Shown piece after piece: positions 45,689-54,676 of a DNA stretch of 64,000 nt. This DNA comes from Streptomyces gilvus (GTDB lineage Bacteria; Actinomycetota; Actinomycetes; Streptomycetales; Streptomycetaceae): contig NZ_JAKWBE010000036.1 of assembly GCF_022513565.1 (NCBI RefSeq), forward strand, positions 1-64,000, read 5' to 3'. The translations under genes were made by a program, and so were the position numbers. The notes below the pieces were generated by a model. The model searched no databases, was not told where the DNA came from, and saw nothing but the letters and a program-made list of their open reading frames with translations. How positions within the stretch are numbered: the stretch's first letter is position 1; the number at the start of each line of letters is the position of its first letter.

Positions 45689-46906
45689 GTGACTTCCTTC
45701 GACACCTCCCCGCAACTGAACGTCTGGCGCGCACTGCTGGCCCTGTCCGTGGTGTTCGTGATGCTGGCGACCACCGGATGGACCGCTCTGCGCAGCCACG
45801 GCGTGAAGACCCCCCTGCAGGCCTCGCTCTCCTCGTGGGAGCACGGACGCCTGCACGGCCACCGGCTGCCGGACCCCGACGCGACCCCCGCGCGGCTGTC
45901 CCGGTTCTTCGCCTCGCTCACCGCCCAGGAGAGCGCCGCCCTCGTGCGCCGCTATCCGCTCGCGGTCGGCAACATGAACGGCGCGCCCGTCGCCCTGCGC
46001 TACGAGGCCAACCACCTCGCGCTCGGCCGGCAGCGCAAGGTCGAGCTGAAGCGCATGCACGACCCGCGCCTGACGCCCGCCGGGCAGCAGGAGGCGGGCC
46101 GCCGTATGCACCGCTACGAGCAGCTGATGAGCCCCGGCCGGCAGATCCTCGCCTTCGACCCGGAGGCCTCCGGACGCGTCGCCGAGGTGCTGGGCGACCT
46201 GCAGCACGCCCAGCGCGTGTCGGTCGTCGTCCCCGGCGTCGACACCGACCTGCTCACCTTCCAGAAGACCTACCGCCCCTACTCGGCGCCGGTCGGCATG
46301 GCGAAGTCGCTGTACGCGGCCGAGCAGTCGGCGAGCCCCGGCACGCGGACGGCCGTGATCGCCTGGGCCGACTACACGGCCCCCGCCGGACTCGGCATCG
46401 AGTCGGCGACCGGCGTGCGCGCGGCCGAGGGCGCGGTACGGCTGAACGCCCTGCTGCGGGCCCTGCCCGGCCGTGCGCCGGTGTCGCTGTTCTGCCACAG
46501 CTACGGCTCGGTGGTGTGCGGGGTCGCCGCGCACGCGCTGCCGCGCCGGGTGGCCGACATAGCGGTGGCCGGAAGCCCCGGGATGCGCGTGGAGAAGGCC
46601 GCCCACCTGCACACCTCCGCCCAGGTGTGGGCGATGCGGGACGCCACGGACTGGATCCAGGACGTGCCGTACCTGGAGCTCGGCGGCCTGGGGCACGGGG
46701 CGGACCCGGTGTCGTCCGCGTTCGGGTCGCGGGTGCTGTCGGCGCAGCGCGCCAAGGGGCACGCGGGCTATTTCGCGCCCGGCACGGACAGCCTGCTGAA
46801 CTTCGCGGAGATCGGCGTTGGCGCGTACCGCTCGGTGCGGTGTGCGCACGACGATGGTGCGTGCCGCGCGGGTTTGTCCGGCTCGGCGGCGGCCCAACGC
46901 GCGTAG
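45689..46906 (+). CDS. Alpha/beta hydrolase, DUF1023 family
   Basis: 405 residues from the GTG at 45689. An N-terminal membrane helix or uncleaved signal (residues 12-30), then a spacer of ~130 residues. The alpha/beta hydrolase domain (residues ~165-375) has VVPGVDTDLLTFQKTY, the nucleophile elbow CHSYGSVVCG (GxSxG with Cys for the first Gly) near 271, and AVAGSPGMRV. DUF1023 members are predicted lipases or esterases of actinobacteria. With no ribosome site and TAGTGT 9 bases before the start, the mRNA may be leaderless. Confidence 0.82.
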   Translation: MTSFDTSPQLNVWRALLALSVVFVMLATTGWTALRSHGVKTPLQASLSSWEHGRLHGHRLPDPDATPARLSRFFASLTAQESAALVRRYPLAVGNMNGAPVALRYEANHLALGRQRKVELKRMHDPRLTPAGQQEAGRRMHRYEQLMSPGRQILAFDPEASGRVAEVLGDLQHAQRVSVVVPGVDTDLLTFQKTYRPYSAPVGMAKSLYAAEQSASPGTRTAVIAWADYTAPAGLGIESATGVRAAEGAVRLNALLRALPGRAPVSLFCHSYGSVVCGVAAHALPRRVADIAVAGSPGMRVEKAAHLHTSAQVWAMRDATDWIQDVPYLELGGLGHGADPVSSAFGSRVLSAQRAKGHAGYFAPGTDSLLNFAEIGVGAYRSVRCAHDDGACRAGLSGSAAAQRA

Positions 46907-46954
46907 CACCGCAGAAACTGCGGTCTGCGCGGGGTGGCGACGAAGGAGCGGGTC

Positions 46955-47815
46955 GTGCATACGATGAGCCGCATGGGTGACGTACTGGCCGGATTTCATG
47001 CCGCCTGGGAGTTCGAGTCCGACTCCGTGCTCATCCGTTACGAGCGGGGGCTGCGAACACCGAAGCTCTTCCAGGCGCTGGGGGAACGGCGGATCCCGCT
47101 GGAGGCGGTGTCGGGTGTGACGCTGGCCCCGGGCAGACGGGGCACGGTCGTGCTGCGGGCCGAGCTGCGGGCCGGGGCCGACCCGCTGCTGGAGGCGGCG
47201 GCCGGACAGCTGAAGGAGGGGTGCGACCCCTACCGGCTGGTGCTGCCCGGCGAGCGCGAGACCCTCGCCGAGTACTACGCCGACGAGCTGAAGTCCGCGC
47301 TGAGCGGCGATGCCGAGCCCGCCGACCGTTTCCTGGTGGCCGCTCCCGAGGCGCCGAGGCAGTTCAAGGCGTACGACGCGAAGGCGTCCTTCGACGGCAA
47401 GACCGTGAACTTCCGGTGGTTCTGGACGGGCGCGTCCTCGGCGAAGTGGAAGGCGGGCGACCAGAGCTTTCCGGTCACCGCTCTGAGCGGGGTCGAGTGG
47501 CGCTCCCCCGAGGTCTTCGAAGGCCATCTCCGGCTGCTGCGGCGGGACGGGGCCGAGGCGCCCGCGCAGCCCGACCAGGATCCGGCGGCCGTGGTGTTCG
47601 GCCTGGGATACGGGCCGGTGCACGAGTCGCTGCCGTTCGCGGCGACGGTCCTGGCGGCGATCCGCAGCTGCGGGCCGCTGCCGGCGGCGCCGGCCCGCCG
47701 GGACCCCGCCGACATCGCGGAGCGCATCCGTCACCTGGGCGAGCTGCATCAGGCGGGCCTGGTGACGGACGCGGAGTTCTCCACGAAGAAGGCGGAACTG
47801 CTGGCGGAGCTGTGA
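46955..47815 (+). CDS. DUF4429 family protein with C-terminal SHOCT motif
   Basis: 286 residues. I start at the GTG at 46955 because AAGGAG lies 6 bases upstream; the conserved part of the family starts at MGDVLAGFHAAWEF (ATG at 46973). It has two similar DUF4429 halves (WEFESDSVLIRYERG and KASFDGKTVNFRWF), each a beta-sandwich, probably from duplication. The last ~30 residues (IAERIRHLGELHQAGLVTDAEFSTKKAELL) are a SHOCT oligomerisation motif. Cytosolic, unknown function; common in Streptomyces. Confidence 0.83.
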   Translation: MHTMSRMGDVLAGFHAAWEFESDSVLIRYERGLRTPKLFQALGERRIPLEAVSGVTLAPGRRGTVVLRAELRAGADPLLEAAAGQLKEGCDPYRLVLPGERETLAEYYADELKSALSGDAEPADRFLVAAPEAPRQFKAYDAKASFDGKTVNFRWFWTGASSAKWKAGDQSFPVTALSGVEWRSPEVFEGHLRLLRRDGAEAPAQPDQDPAAVVFGLGYGPVHESLPFAATVLAAIRSCGPLPAAPARRDPADIAERIRHLGELHQAGLVTDAEFSTKKAELLAEL

Positions 47816-47816
47816 A

Positions 47817-48833
47817 CTACTCCCGGCCGGCGGAGGTGAACGTCATGTCCGCGTACCGGTCGCCCGCCACCTTCGCCGCTATCGGCTCCAGCAGGGCCAG
47901 CTCGTCCTCGGTCAGCTCGATGGCCGCCGCCCGCGCGTTCTCCTCCACGCGGCCCGGCTTGCGGGTGCCCGGGATGGGGATCACGGGGAGGCCGTGCACC
48001 GCCGCCCGCTGCTGGACCCAGGCGAGCGCCACCTGCCCGAGCGACGCGCCGTGCGCGTCGGCCACGGCGCGGATCGGCTCCAGGAGGCCAGCGTTGGCGG
48101 CCGCGTTCTCCCCGGTGAAGCGGGGCTGCTGACGGCGGAAGTCGTCGGCGCTCAGCTCCTGGTCGGCGTTGGTGAAGGCCCCGGTGAGGAAGCCGCGGCC
48201 GAGCGGGGAGTACGGCACCAGGGCCACACCCAGTTCGCGGGCGGCGGGCACCACCTGCGCCTCGATGTCCCGGCTGAACAGGGACCACTCCGACTGCAGG
48301 GCCGCGATCGGGTGCACGGCGTGGGCGGTGCGCAGTTCCTCCGCGGTGACCTCGCTGAGCCCCAGGTGCTTCACCTTGCCCTCGCGCACCAGCTCCGCCA
48401 TGGTGCCGACGCTCTCCTCAAGCGGCACGTTCACATCGCGCCGGTGCATGTAGTAGAGGTCGATGACGTCGACGTCCAGCCGCTTCAGGCTCGCCTCGAC
48501 GGCCTGGCGGATGTACGGCGGGTCGTTGCGGACGATCCGGCGGGTGGGGTCGTCCGGCGGGATCGACAGGGCGAACTTGGTCGCGATGACGACCTGGTCG
48601 CGGTGGGCCTTGAAGAACGGCGAGAGGAACCTCTCGTTCTCGCCCTGGCCGTAGGCGTCCGCCGTGTCGAAGAGCGTGACGCCCAGCTCCAGGGCCCGCT
48701 CCAGGGTGGCGCGCGACTCCTTCGCGTCGGAGGGGCCGTAGGCGAAGCTCATGCCCATGCAGCCGAGGCCCTGTACGCCGACCTCGAGGCCGCTCGCGCC
48801 CAGCGGTGCGGTCGGAATCCTGCCGTCGGTCAT
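47817..48833 (-). CDS. Aldo/keto reductase
   Basis: 338 residues. Family hallmarks of the AKR13-like group: LGCMGMSFAYG near 23-33, FDTADAYGQGENERFL near 55-70 with the catalytic Asp and Tyr, KHLGLSEV near 160, and PYSPLGRGFLTG near 208-219 before VIPIPGTRKPGRVEENA. The catalytic Lys is in VVIATKFAL near 87. NADPH-dependent reduction of an aldehyde or ketone. Its ATG overlaps the TGA of the MerR gene by 4 bases, so the two form one coupled operon and the reductase is the likely target of the regulator. Confidence 0.92.
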   Translation of the reverse strand: MTDGRIPTAPLGASGLEVGVQGLGCMGMSFAYGPSDAKESRATLERALELGVTLFDTADAYGQGENERFLSPFFKAHRDQVVIATKFALSIPPDDPTRRIVRNDPPYIRQAVEASLKRLDVDVIDLYYMHRRDVNVPLEESVGTMAELVREGKVKHLGLSEVTAEELRTAHAVHPIAALQSEWSLFSRDIEAQVVPAARELGVALVPYSPLGRGFLTGAFTNADQELSADDFRRQQPRFTGENAAANAGLLEPIRAVADAHGASLGQVALAWVQQRAAVHGLPVIPIPGTRKPGRVEENARAAAIELTEDELALLEPIAAKVAGDRYADMTFTSAGRE

Positions 48834-49300
48834 CGAACCTTCTCCCCCTCGTAGGCACGGACGCGCTCCGCGTCCGCGTAGAAGCTGATCTTCCGGTCCA
48901 GCACCGCGAGCGTGTCCTGCAGCTCCGCGATCCGGGCCAGCACGTCCCGCCGCGTCGCCTCCAGCAGCTCGAACCGCTCGCCGTAGGTGTGGTCGCCCTC
49001 GCGCACCAGCTCCGCGTACCGCACCATGTCGGCGACCGGCATTCCGGTGAGCCGGAGCTTGCCCACGAGGTCGAGCCAGTCGAGGTCGCGGTTGCTGTAC
49101 CGGCGCTGGCCGGTGTGCGAGCGGTCGACGTGCGGCATCAGGCCGATGCGCTCGTACCAGCGCAGGGTGTGCGCGGTCAGCCCGGTGAAGGCGACGACCT
49201 CGCTGATGGTGTAGCTGTCCTGGCCTTCCGGGCGCCGGTGCGGATGGGGCGGGGCGCCGCAGGAGTCGGTCCTGGTAGGGGTGGTCTCCATCACCGTCAT
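48830..49300 (-). CDS. MerR family transcriptional regulator
   Basis: 156 residues from the ATG at 49300 (49291 also possible). N-terminal MerR winged helix: YTISEVVAFTGLTAHTLRWYERIGLMPHVDRSHTGQRRYSNRDLDWLDLVGKLRLTG at residues 30-86. A C-terminal dimerisation helix follows with no cysteines in the effector region, so it is not a metal sensor. The nearest relatives pair with short-chain or aldo-keto reductases and detoxify aldehydes. The promoter at 49308-49338 has the 19-bp spacer on which MerR activators act. Confidence 0.92.
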   Translation of the reverse strand: MTVMETTPTRTDSCGAPPHPHRRPEGQDSYTISEVVAFTGLTAHTLRWYERIGLMPHVDRSHTGQRRYSNRDLDWLDLVGKLRLTGMPVADMVRYAELVREGDHTYGERFELLEATRRDVLARIAELQDTLAVLDRKISFYADAERVRAYEGEKVR

Positions 49301-49307
49301 GGCCTCA

Positions 49308-49338
49308 ACGCTATGGCCTTGGAGTGCGCTCCAAGCAA
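49308..49338 (-). promoter_or_regulatory. MerR-type promoter with palindromic operator in a 19-bp spacer
   Basis: On the minus strand TTGCTT (49333-49338), then 19 bases, then TAGCGT (49308-49313), and the ATG 7 bases later. Across the -35 and spacer is the perfect palindrome CTTGGAGTGCGCTCCAAG (49318-49335 on plus). MerR activators bind such spacers and underwind DNA to correct the long spacing. The start codon position implies a leaderless transcript. Confidence 0.75.
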
Positions 49339-49414
49339 GCGGAATCGGTAAGAAACCGTCCGCCGGCCTGACCCCACGAGAAGCAGGAAGCGGAAGCGGC
49401 TTAGGCTCGTCGGC

Positions 49415-50257
49415 ATGTCCTTGCAGAGCCTCGCGCTGATCGAAAACTGGCCGGTTCCCGTCGCCGCGGCGGGTGTGGTGCGGGCCGACGGGACGGTCCT
49501 GGGCACCCACGGCCCCGTCGACCGGCGTTTCCCGCTGGCCTCGGTGACCAAGCCGCTCGCGGCGTACGCCGCGCTCGTCGCGTACGAGGAGGGCGCGATC
49601 GAGTTCGACGAGCCCGCCGGGCCGGCCGGCTCGACCGTACGCCATCTGCTCGCGCACACCTCCGGTCTCGCCTTCGACGAGCACCGCGTGACGGCCCCGC
49701 CCGGCGAGCGGCGGCTGTACTCCAACGCCGGTTTCGAGCAGCTGGGCGACCACATCGCCAAGGCCACGGACATCCCGTTCGCCGAGTACCTGCGGCAGGC
49801 GGTGCTGGAGCCGCTGGGCATGACGTCCACCTCGCTGGAGGGCTCCCCGGCGAAGGACGGCGTGTCGACGGTGGCGGACCTCCTGCGCTTCGCCGCCGAG
49901 ATCCAGGCGCCGCGCCTGCTCGACCCCCGAACGGTCGCGCAGGCGATGACCGTCCAGTACCCGGGCACCAAGGGCGTGCTGCCGGGCTACGGCCACCAGA
50001 ACCCCAACGACTGGGGCCTCGGCTTCGAGATCCGCGACTCCAAGTCCCCGCACTGGACGGGCTCCTCGTCCTCGCCGCGCACCTTCGGCCACTTCGGCCA
50101 GTCCGGCACGTTCCTGTGGATCGACCCGGACGCCGGGTGGGCGGGCGGGAACGGCACAGGGCTCGCGTGCGCCGCATTGACGGATCGCGCGTTCGGGCCG
50201 TGGGCGATCGAGGCGTGGCCGCCCTTCACGGACGCGGTGCTGGCCGAGGCGCGCTGA
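49415..50257 (+). CDS. Serine hydrolase, beta-lactamase/DD-peptidase family
   Basis: 280 residues. SxxK is ASVTKPL near residue 44 (Ser and Lys present). The Tyr motif is YSNAGFEQLG near 106 (YxN), and the third motif is HFGQSGTFLW near 228 (HxG in place of KTG), the class C/esterase pattern. There is no signal peptide, so it is cytosolic; such enzymes are often esterases. RHLLAHTSGL is a further family landmark. It is divergent from the MerR gene. Confidence 0.88.
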   Translation: MSLQSLALIENWPVPVAAAGVVRADGTVLGTHGPVDRRFPLASVTKPLAAYAALVAYEEGAIEFDEPAGPAGSTVRHLLAHTSGLAFDEHRVTAPPGERRLYSNAGFEQLGDHIAKATDIPFAEYLRQAVLEPLGMTSTSLEGSPAKDGVSTVADLLRFAAEIQAPRLLDPRTVAQAMTVQYPGTKGVLPGYGHQNPNDWGLGFEIRDSKSPHWTGSSSSPRTFGHFGQSGTFLWIDPDAGWAGGNGTGLACAALTDRAFGPWAIEAWPPFTDAVLAEAR

Positions 50258-50273
50258 GCTTCCGCGGGCCCCT

Positions 50274-50933
50274 TCAGGGCGCGGTCGCCATCTCCCACAT
50301 CAGCAGCTCCGCGTTTGTCACCCCGACCGCCTCCAGGTCCTTGGCGTCCGTCAGCCGGGCCGCGTCCCCCCGCCCCAGCTCCACGCCGTCCAGGGTCACG
50401 TCGCCGCGCGCCACGTGTACGTACACGAACGCCCCGTCCGGGACCGCGGTGCGCTCCCCCTGCGTCAGGCGGCGCACGTGGAGCATCGCGGCCGCCTCCG
50501 GGACCGCGTAGGGCGTGGAGTCGGCGATGCCGCGGACGATCTCGTACGACGGGTCGCCGCCGGGCCGCAGGGGGGCCAGCCACATCTGGACGAAGGTCAG
50601 GGGGGCGGGGCCGTCGTTGCGCTCCACGTGCCGTACCCCCGCCGCCGCGCTCAGCCGCTGGACGTCGCCGGGGCGGACGGTCGTCTCGTGGCCCTGGGAG
50701 TCGCGGTGGGTCAGCTCGCCCTCGACCACCCAGGTGACGATCTCCGTGTGGCTGTGCGGGTGTTCGTCGAAGCCGGCGCCCGGGGCCAGCCGCTCCTCGT
50801 TGCAGGCGATGACCGCGCCGAAGCGGAGGTTGTCGGGGTCGTAGTGCGGGCCGAAGGAGAAGGCGTGCCAGGACTCGATGCCGGCCGCCGCGTCGCCCCC
50901 GGGATAGCGCTCCGCAGCGCGCCGTACGTCCAT
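50274..50933 (-). CDS. Pirin family protein
   Basis: 219 residues from the ATG at 50933 (GGGG 6 bases upstream). The N-terminal cupin has the pirin metal site HPHSHTEIVTWVVEGELTHRDSQG: His, His and Glu ligands at residues ~57-79. The second, C-terminal cupin lacks the site, as in bacterial pirins. Some pirins have quercetin dioxygenase activity; in Streptomyces and Serratia others modulate central metabolism through pyruvate dehydrogenase or acyl-CoA dehydrogenase. No cognate partner is adjacent. It is divergent from fasR. Confidence 0.9.
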   Translation of the reverse strand: MDVRRAAERYPGGDAAAGIESWHAFSFGPHYDPDNLRFGAVIACNEERLAPGAGFDEHPHSHTEIVTWVVEGELTHRDSQGHETTVRPGDVQRLSAAAGVRHVERNDGPAPLTFVQMWLAPLRPGGDPSYEIVRGIADSTPYAVPEAAAMLHVRRLTQGERTAVPDGAFVYVHVARGDVTLDGVELGRGDAARLTDAKDLEAVGVTNAELLMWEMATAP

Positions 50934-51029
50934 CACGTACCCCAAGGTAGCGGCGCGGCGGGAGCTGTGCGGCCGTCACCCGCAACCCTGCTCGGCACAC
51001 TTCCGTCCGGATGAGGCAGTCTTGTCCCC

Positions 51030-52235
51030 GTGCCCGAACCCGAAGCCAGCAAGCCCGAAGCCACCCGGTCCGACGTCCATCCGCACGCGGCGACCCTGAA
51101 GCGGCTGGAGAAGTCCTCCGGGAGTCTCGCCGCGCAGGCCATCGCGCGGATGGACGAGACGCTGCCGTGGTACCGGGCGATGCCCCCGGAGAACCGTTCC
51201 TGGATCGGGCTGGTCGCCCAGGCCGGTATCGCCGCCTTCACCGAGTGGTTCCGGCACCCCGACGCCCCGCAGGCCATCTCCACGGACGTGTTCGGGACGG
51301 CGCCGCGCGAACTGACCCGGGCCATCACGCTGCGGCAGACCGTGGAGATGGTGCGCACGACCATCGAGGTCATGGAGTCCGCCATCGACGAGGTGGCGGC
51401 GCCCGGCGACGAGAGCGTGCTGCGCGAGGCCCTGCTCGTCTACGCCCGTGAGATCGCCTTCGCCACCGCCCAGGTCTACGCCCAGGCCGCCGAGGCACGC
51501 GGTGCCTGGGACGCCCGGCTGGAGTCGCTCGTCGTCAACGCGGTGCTCAGCGGGGAGGCCGACGAGGGGGCGGTGAGCAGGGCGGCCGCCCTCGGCTGGA
51601 ACGCGCCCGAACATGTCTGTGTCGTGCTGGGGACCGCCCCGGACGGGGACTCCGAGCTGACGGTGGAGGCCATCCGGCGTGCCGCCCGGCACGCCAAGCT
51701 CCAGGTGCTGACCGGGGTGCTCGGCGACCGGCTCGTCGTCATCGCCGGCGGCAGCGACAACCCGCTCGGCGTCGCCAAGTCGCTGATCGGCCCTTATGCG
51801 GCCGGACCCGTGGTCGCGGGACCCGTCGTACCGGACCTGCTGGCCGCCACCCGGTCCGCGCAGGCCGCCGCCGCCGGGCTCAAGGCGTGTTCCGCCTGGC
51901 AGGACGCGCCGCGCCCGGTGCTGGCGGACGATCTGCTTCCGGAACGCGCGATCGCCGGTGACCCGAGTGCGCGCGAGCAGTTGGTGGAGGAGATCTACAG
52001 ACCGCTGGAGGAGGCCGGCTCCGCCCTTCTGGAGACGCTGTCGGTCTATCTCGAACAGGCGTCCAGTCTCGAGGGCGCGGCCCGGATGCTCTTCGTTCAC
52101 CCGAACACCGTGCGCTACCGGCTTCGACGTGTGACTGACGTCACCGGTTGGTCACCCTCTGATGTACGCTCCGCTTTCACCCTGCGCATCGCGCTGATCC
52201 TGGGGCGTCTGGCCGATGGGGATCTCCCCGCCTAG
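51030..52235 (+). CDS. fasR: PucR-type regulator FasR of fatty acid biosynthesis
   Basis: 401 residues from a GTG at 51030. The C-terminus carries the PucR helix-turn-helix: SLEGAARMLFVHPNTVRYRLRRVTDVTGW near 352-380, the family DNA-binding motif. N-terminal ~250 residues match the GGDEF-like CdaR/sensor region. It lies directly upstream of fabD-fabH-acpP-fabF on the same strand, the order in Streptomyces coelicolor, where FasR activates this operon. Its operator is at 52238-52258, immediately after its stop codon. No ribosome site is present before the GTG. Confidence 0.93.
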   Translation: MPEPEASKPEATRSDVHPHAATLKRLEKSSGSLAAQAIARMDETLPWYRAMPPENRSWIGLVAQAGIAAFTEWFRHPDAPQAISTDVFGTAPRELTRAITLRQTVEMVRTTIEVMESAIDEVAAPGDESVLREALLVYAREIAFATAQVYAQAAEARGAWDARLESLVVNAVLSGEADEGAVSRAAALGWNAPEHVCVVLGTAPDGDSELTVEAIRRAARHAKLQVLTGVLGDRLVVIAGGSDNPLGVAKSLIGPYAAGPVVAGPVVPDLLAATRSAQAAAAGLKACSAWQDAPRPVLADDLLPERAIAGDPSAREQLVEEIYRPLEEAGSALLETLSVYLEQASSLEGAARMLFVHPNTVRYRLRRVTDVTGWSPSDVRSAFTLRIALILGRLADGDLPA

Positions 52236-52237
52236 TC

Positions 52238-52258
52238 TTTTGTCGGGGGCCCACAAAA
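52238..52258. promoter_or_regulatory. FasR-type operator TTTTGT-N9-ACAAAA before fabD
   Basis: Perfect 6-bp inverted repeat TTTTGT (52238-52243) and ACAAAA (52253-52258), starting 3 bases past the fasR stop, in the 89-base gap before fabD. AT-rich arms in this genome stand out. It fits the promoter-region binding reported for FasR. A second hairpin, GGGCGGCCC-GGGCCGCCC, follows at 52289-52306. Confidence 0.6.
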
Positions 52259-52324
52259 CCCCCTCGTGTTCTTCGTCCCTGTCCCCACGGGCGGCCCGGG
52301 CCGCCCTCAAGAGAGAGTGTGAGA

Positions 52325-53242
52325 GTGCTCGTACTCGTCGCTCCCGGCCAGGGCGCCCAGACGCCCGGCTTCCTGACTCCCTGGCTCGAACTGCCCGGTG
52401 CCGCCGACCGCGTCGCCGCCTGGTCGGACGCCATCGGACTGGACCTCGCCCACTACGGCACCCAGGCCGACGCGGACGCGATCCGGGACACGGCTGTGGC
52501 CCAGCCGCTCCTCGTCGCCGCCGGAATCCTGTCCGCCGCGGCACTGGGTGACATCCAGCCCGGGGCCGTCGCCGGTCACTCCGTCGGTGAGATCACCGCC
52601 GCCTCCTTCGCCGGCGTCCTCGACGACACCGCCGCGCTGACCCTCGTCCGCAAGCGGGGTCTGGCGATGGCCGACGCCGCCGCGATCACCGAGACCGGGA
52701 TGTCGGCGCTGCTCGGCGGCGACCCCGAGGTCACCGTCCCGCACCTGGAGAAGCTGGGCCTGACCCCGGCGAACGTCAACGGCGCCGGCCAGATCGTCGC
52801 CGCGGGCACGCTGGAGCAGCTCGCCGCGCTGAACGAGGACAAGCCCGAGGGCGTCCGCAAGGTCGTCCCGCTGAAGGTCGCCGGCGCGTTCCACACGCAC
52901 CACATGGCTCCCGCGGTCGACGCGCTGGCGAAGGCCGCCGCCGACCTCACCCCGGCCGACCCGAAGGTCGCCTACGTCTCCAACAAGGACGGGCAGACGG
53001 TCGCCACCGGCGCCGAGGTGCTGGAGCGGTTGGTCGGCCAGGTCGCCAACCCGGTCCGCTGGGACCGGTGCATGGAGACCTTCCAGGAGCTCGGCGCCAC
53101 CGCCCTGATCGAGGTCTGTCCCGGCGGCACGCTGGTCGGCCTCGCCAAGCGCGCGCTGCCGGGCGTGAAGATCCTCGCGCTCAAGACCCCCGACGACCTC
53201 GACGCGGCCCGCGCGCTCATCGCCGAGCACGTTCAGGCCTGA
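52325..53242 (+). CDS. fabD: Malonyl-CoA:ACP transacylase FabD
   Basis: 305 residues from the GTG at 52325 (7 bases after GAGAGAG; a GTG at 52319 is too close to it). Starts VLVLVAPGQGAQTPGF. The active-site Ser is in VAGHSVGEITAASFAGV near residue 86 (GHSxGE), with Arg in RKRGLAMADAA near 112 and His in AFHTHHMAPAVDAL near 195 as the partner. It loads malonyl onto ACP, and in Streptomyces also serves type II polyketide synthases. First gene of the fab operon, ending 22 bases before fabH. Confidence 0.96.
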   Translation: MLVLVAPGQGAQTPGFLTPWLELPGAADRVAAWSDAIGLDLAHYGTQADADAIRDTAVAQPLLVAAGILSAAALGDIQPGAVAGHSVGEITAASFAGVLDDTAALTLVRKRGLAMADAAAITETGMSALLGGDPEVTVPHLEKLGLTPANVNGAGQIVAAGTLEQLAALNEDKPEGVRKVVPLKVAGAFHTHHMAPAVDALAKAAADLTPADPKVAYVSNKDGQTVATGAEVLERLVGQVANPVRWDRCMETFQELGATALIEVCPGGTLVGLAKRALPGVKILALKTPDDLDAARALIAEHVQA

Positions 53243-53264
53243 CGCCCTAAGGAGCCGTACGAAC

Positions 53265-54263
53265 ATGTCGAAGATCAAGCCCAGCAAGGGCGCCCCGTAC
53301 GCGCGCATCCTCGGCGTGGGCGGCTACCGTCCCACCCGTGTGGTGCCGAACGAGGTGATCCTCGAGACGATCGACTCCTCCGACGAGTGGATCCGTTCGC
53401 GCTCCGGCATCCAGACCCGGCACTGGGCGAACGACGAGGAGACCGTCGCCGCCATGTCGATCGAGGCGTCGGGCAAGGCGATCGCCGACGCCGGCATCTC
53501 CGCCGAGCAGATCGGCGGCGTGATCGTGTCGACGGTCTCGCACTTCAAGCAGACGCCGGCCGTGGCGACCGAGATCGCCGACAAGCTCGGCACCGACAAG
53601 GCCGCCGCCTTCGACATCTCGGCGGGCTGCGCGGGCTTCGGCTACGGCCTGACCCTCGCCAAGGGCATGATCGTCGAGGGCAGCGCGGAGTACGTGCTCG
53701 TCATCGGCGTGGAGCGGCTGTCCGACCTCACCGACCTGGAGGACCGGGCCACGGCCTTCCTGTTCGGCGACGGCGCGGGCGCGGTCGTGGTGGGCCCGGC
53801 CACCGAGCCCGCGATGGGCCCGACCGTCTGGGGCTCCGAGGGCGACAAGTCGGAGACCATCAAGCAGACCGTGCCGTGGACCGAGTACGACAGCTCCACG
53901 GGCAAGTTCCCTGCGATCACGCAGGAGGGCCAGGCGGTGTTCCGCTGGGCCGTGTTCGAGATGGCGAAGGTCGCCCAGCAGGCGCTGGACGCGGCCGGAA
54001 TCACCGCGAACGACCTGGACGTCTTCATTCCCCACCAGGCCAACGAGCGGATCATCGACTCGATGGTGAAGACGCTGAAACTGCCGGAGCACGTCACGGT
54101 CGCGCGTGACGTGCGCACCACCGGCAACACCTCGGCCGCCTCGATTCCGCTCGCGATGGAGCGGCTTCTGGCGACCGGTGAGGCGAAGAGCGGCGACACC
54201 GCGCTCGTCATCGGCTTCGGGGCGGGTCTCGTCTACGCCGCGACTGTCGTTACCCTCCCCTAG
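53265..54263 (+). CDS. fabH: Beta-ketoacyl-ACP synthase III FabH
   Basis: 332 residues with AAGGAG ahead of the ATG. The catalytic triad is visible: Cys in DISAGCAGFGYGL near residue 122, His in DVFIPHQANERII near 255 and Asn in TTGNTSAASIP near 285. It condenses a short acyl-CoA with malonyl-ACP to start fatty acid chains; in Streptomyces it prefers branched starter units, giving iso and anteiso fatty acids. Length and motifs are normal. It is followed by acpP after 81 bases. Confidence 0.97.
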   Translation: MSKIKPSKGAPYARILGVGGYRPTRVVPNEVILETIDSSDEWIRSRSGIQTRHWANDEETVAAMSIEASGKAIADAGISAEQIGGVIVSTVSHFKQTPAVATEIADKLGTDKAAAFDISAGCAGFGYGLTLAKGMIVEGSAEYVLVIGVERLSDLTDLEDRATAFLFGDGAGAVVVGPATEPAMGPTVWGSEGDKSETIKQTVPWTEYDSSTGKFPAITQEGQAVFRWAVFEMAKVAQQALDAAGITANDLDVFIPHQANERIIDSMVKTLKLPEHVTVARDVRTTGNTSAASIPLAMERLLATGEAKSGDTALVIGFGAGLVYAATVVTLP

Positions 54264-54344
54264 GCACTGCGTGCCGGATCACGAACGGTCCGGAGACGCA
54301 GAGCACTGCCAAACCCTCTGGATCACATAGAAGGAGCGCCTGAC

Positions 54345-54593
54345 ATGGCCGCCACTCAGGAAGAGATCGTCGCCGGTCTCGCCGACATCGTGAACGAGAT
54401 CGCCGGCATCCCGGTTGAGGACGTCCAGCTGGACAAGTCCTTCACCGACGACCTGGACGTCGACTCGCTGTCCATGGTCGAGGTCGTCGTCGCCGCCGAA
54501 GAGCGCTTCGACGTCAAGATCCCGGACGAGGACGTGAAGAACCTCAAGACCGTCGGCGACGCGACCGACTACATCCTCAAGCACCAGGCCTGA
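54345..54593 (+). CDS. acpP: Acyl carrier protein AcpP
   Basis: 82 residues, very acidic. The phosphopantetheine attachment Ser is in DDLDVDSLSMVEVVVAAEE near residue 41. GAAAGGAG-type sites are absent but AAGGAG stands 9 bases before the ATG. It carries acyl intermediates between the fab enzymes. It lies between fabH and fabF, as in other Streptomyces, with 83 bases to fabF. Confidence 0.97.
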   Translation: MAATQEEIVAGLADIVNEIAGIPVEDVQLDKSFTDDLDVDSLSMVEVVVAAEERFDVKIPDEDVKNLKTVGDATDYILKHQA

Positions 54594-54676
54594 GTTCCTG
54601 CTCGGGTCGGACGCTGACCGGCCCCGCCACCCGGCGGTGGCGCCGCTTAATCCTCGTAATTGGAGAAAGAATTCCC

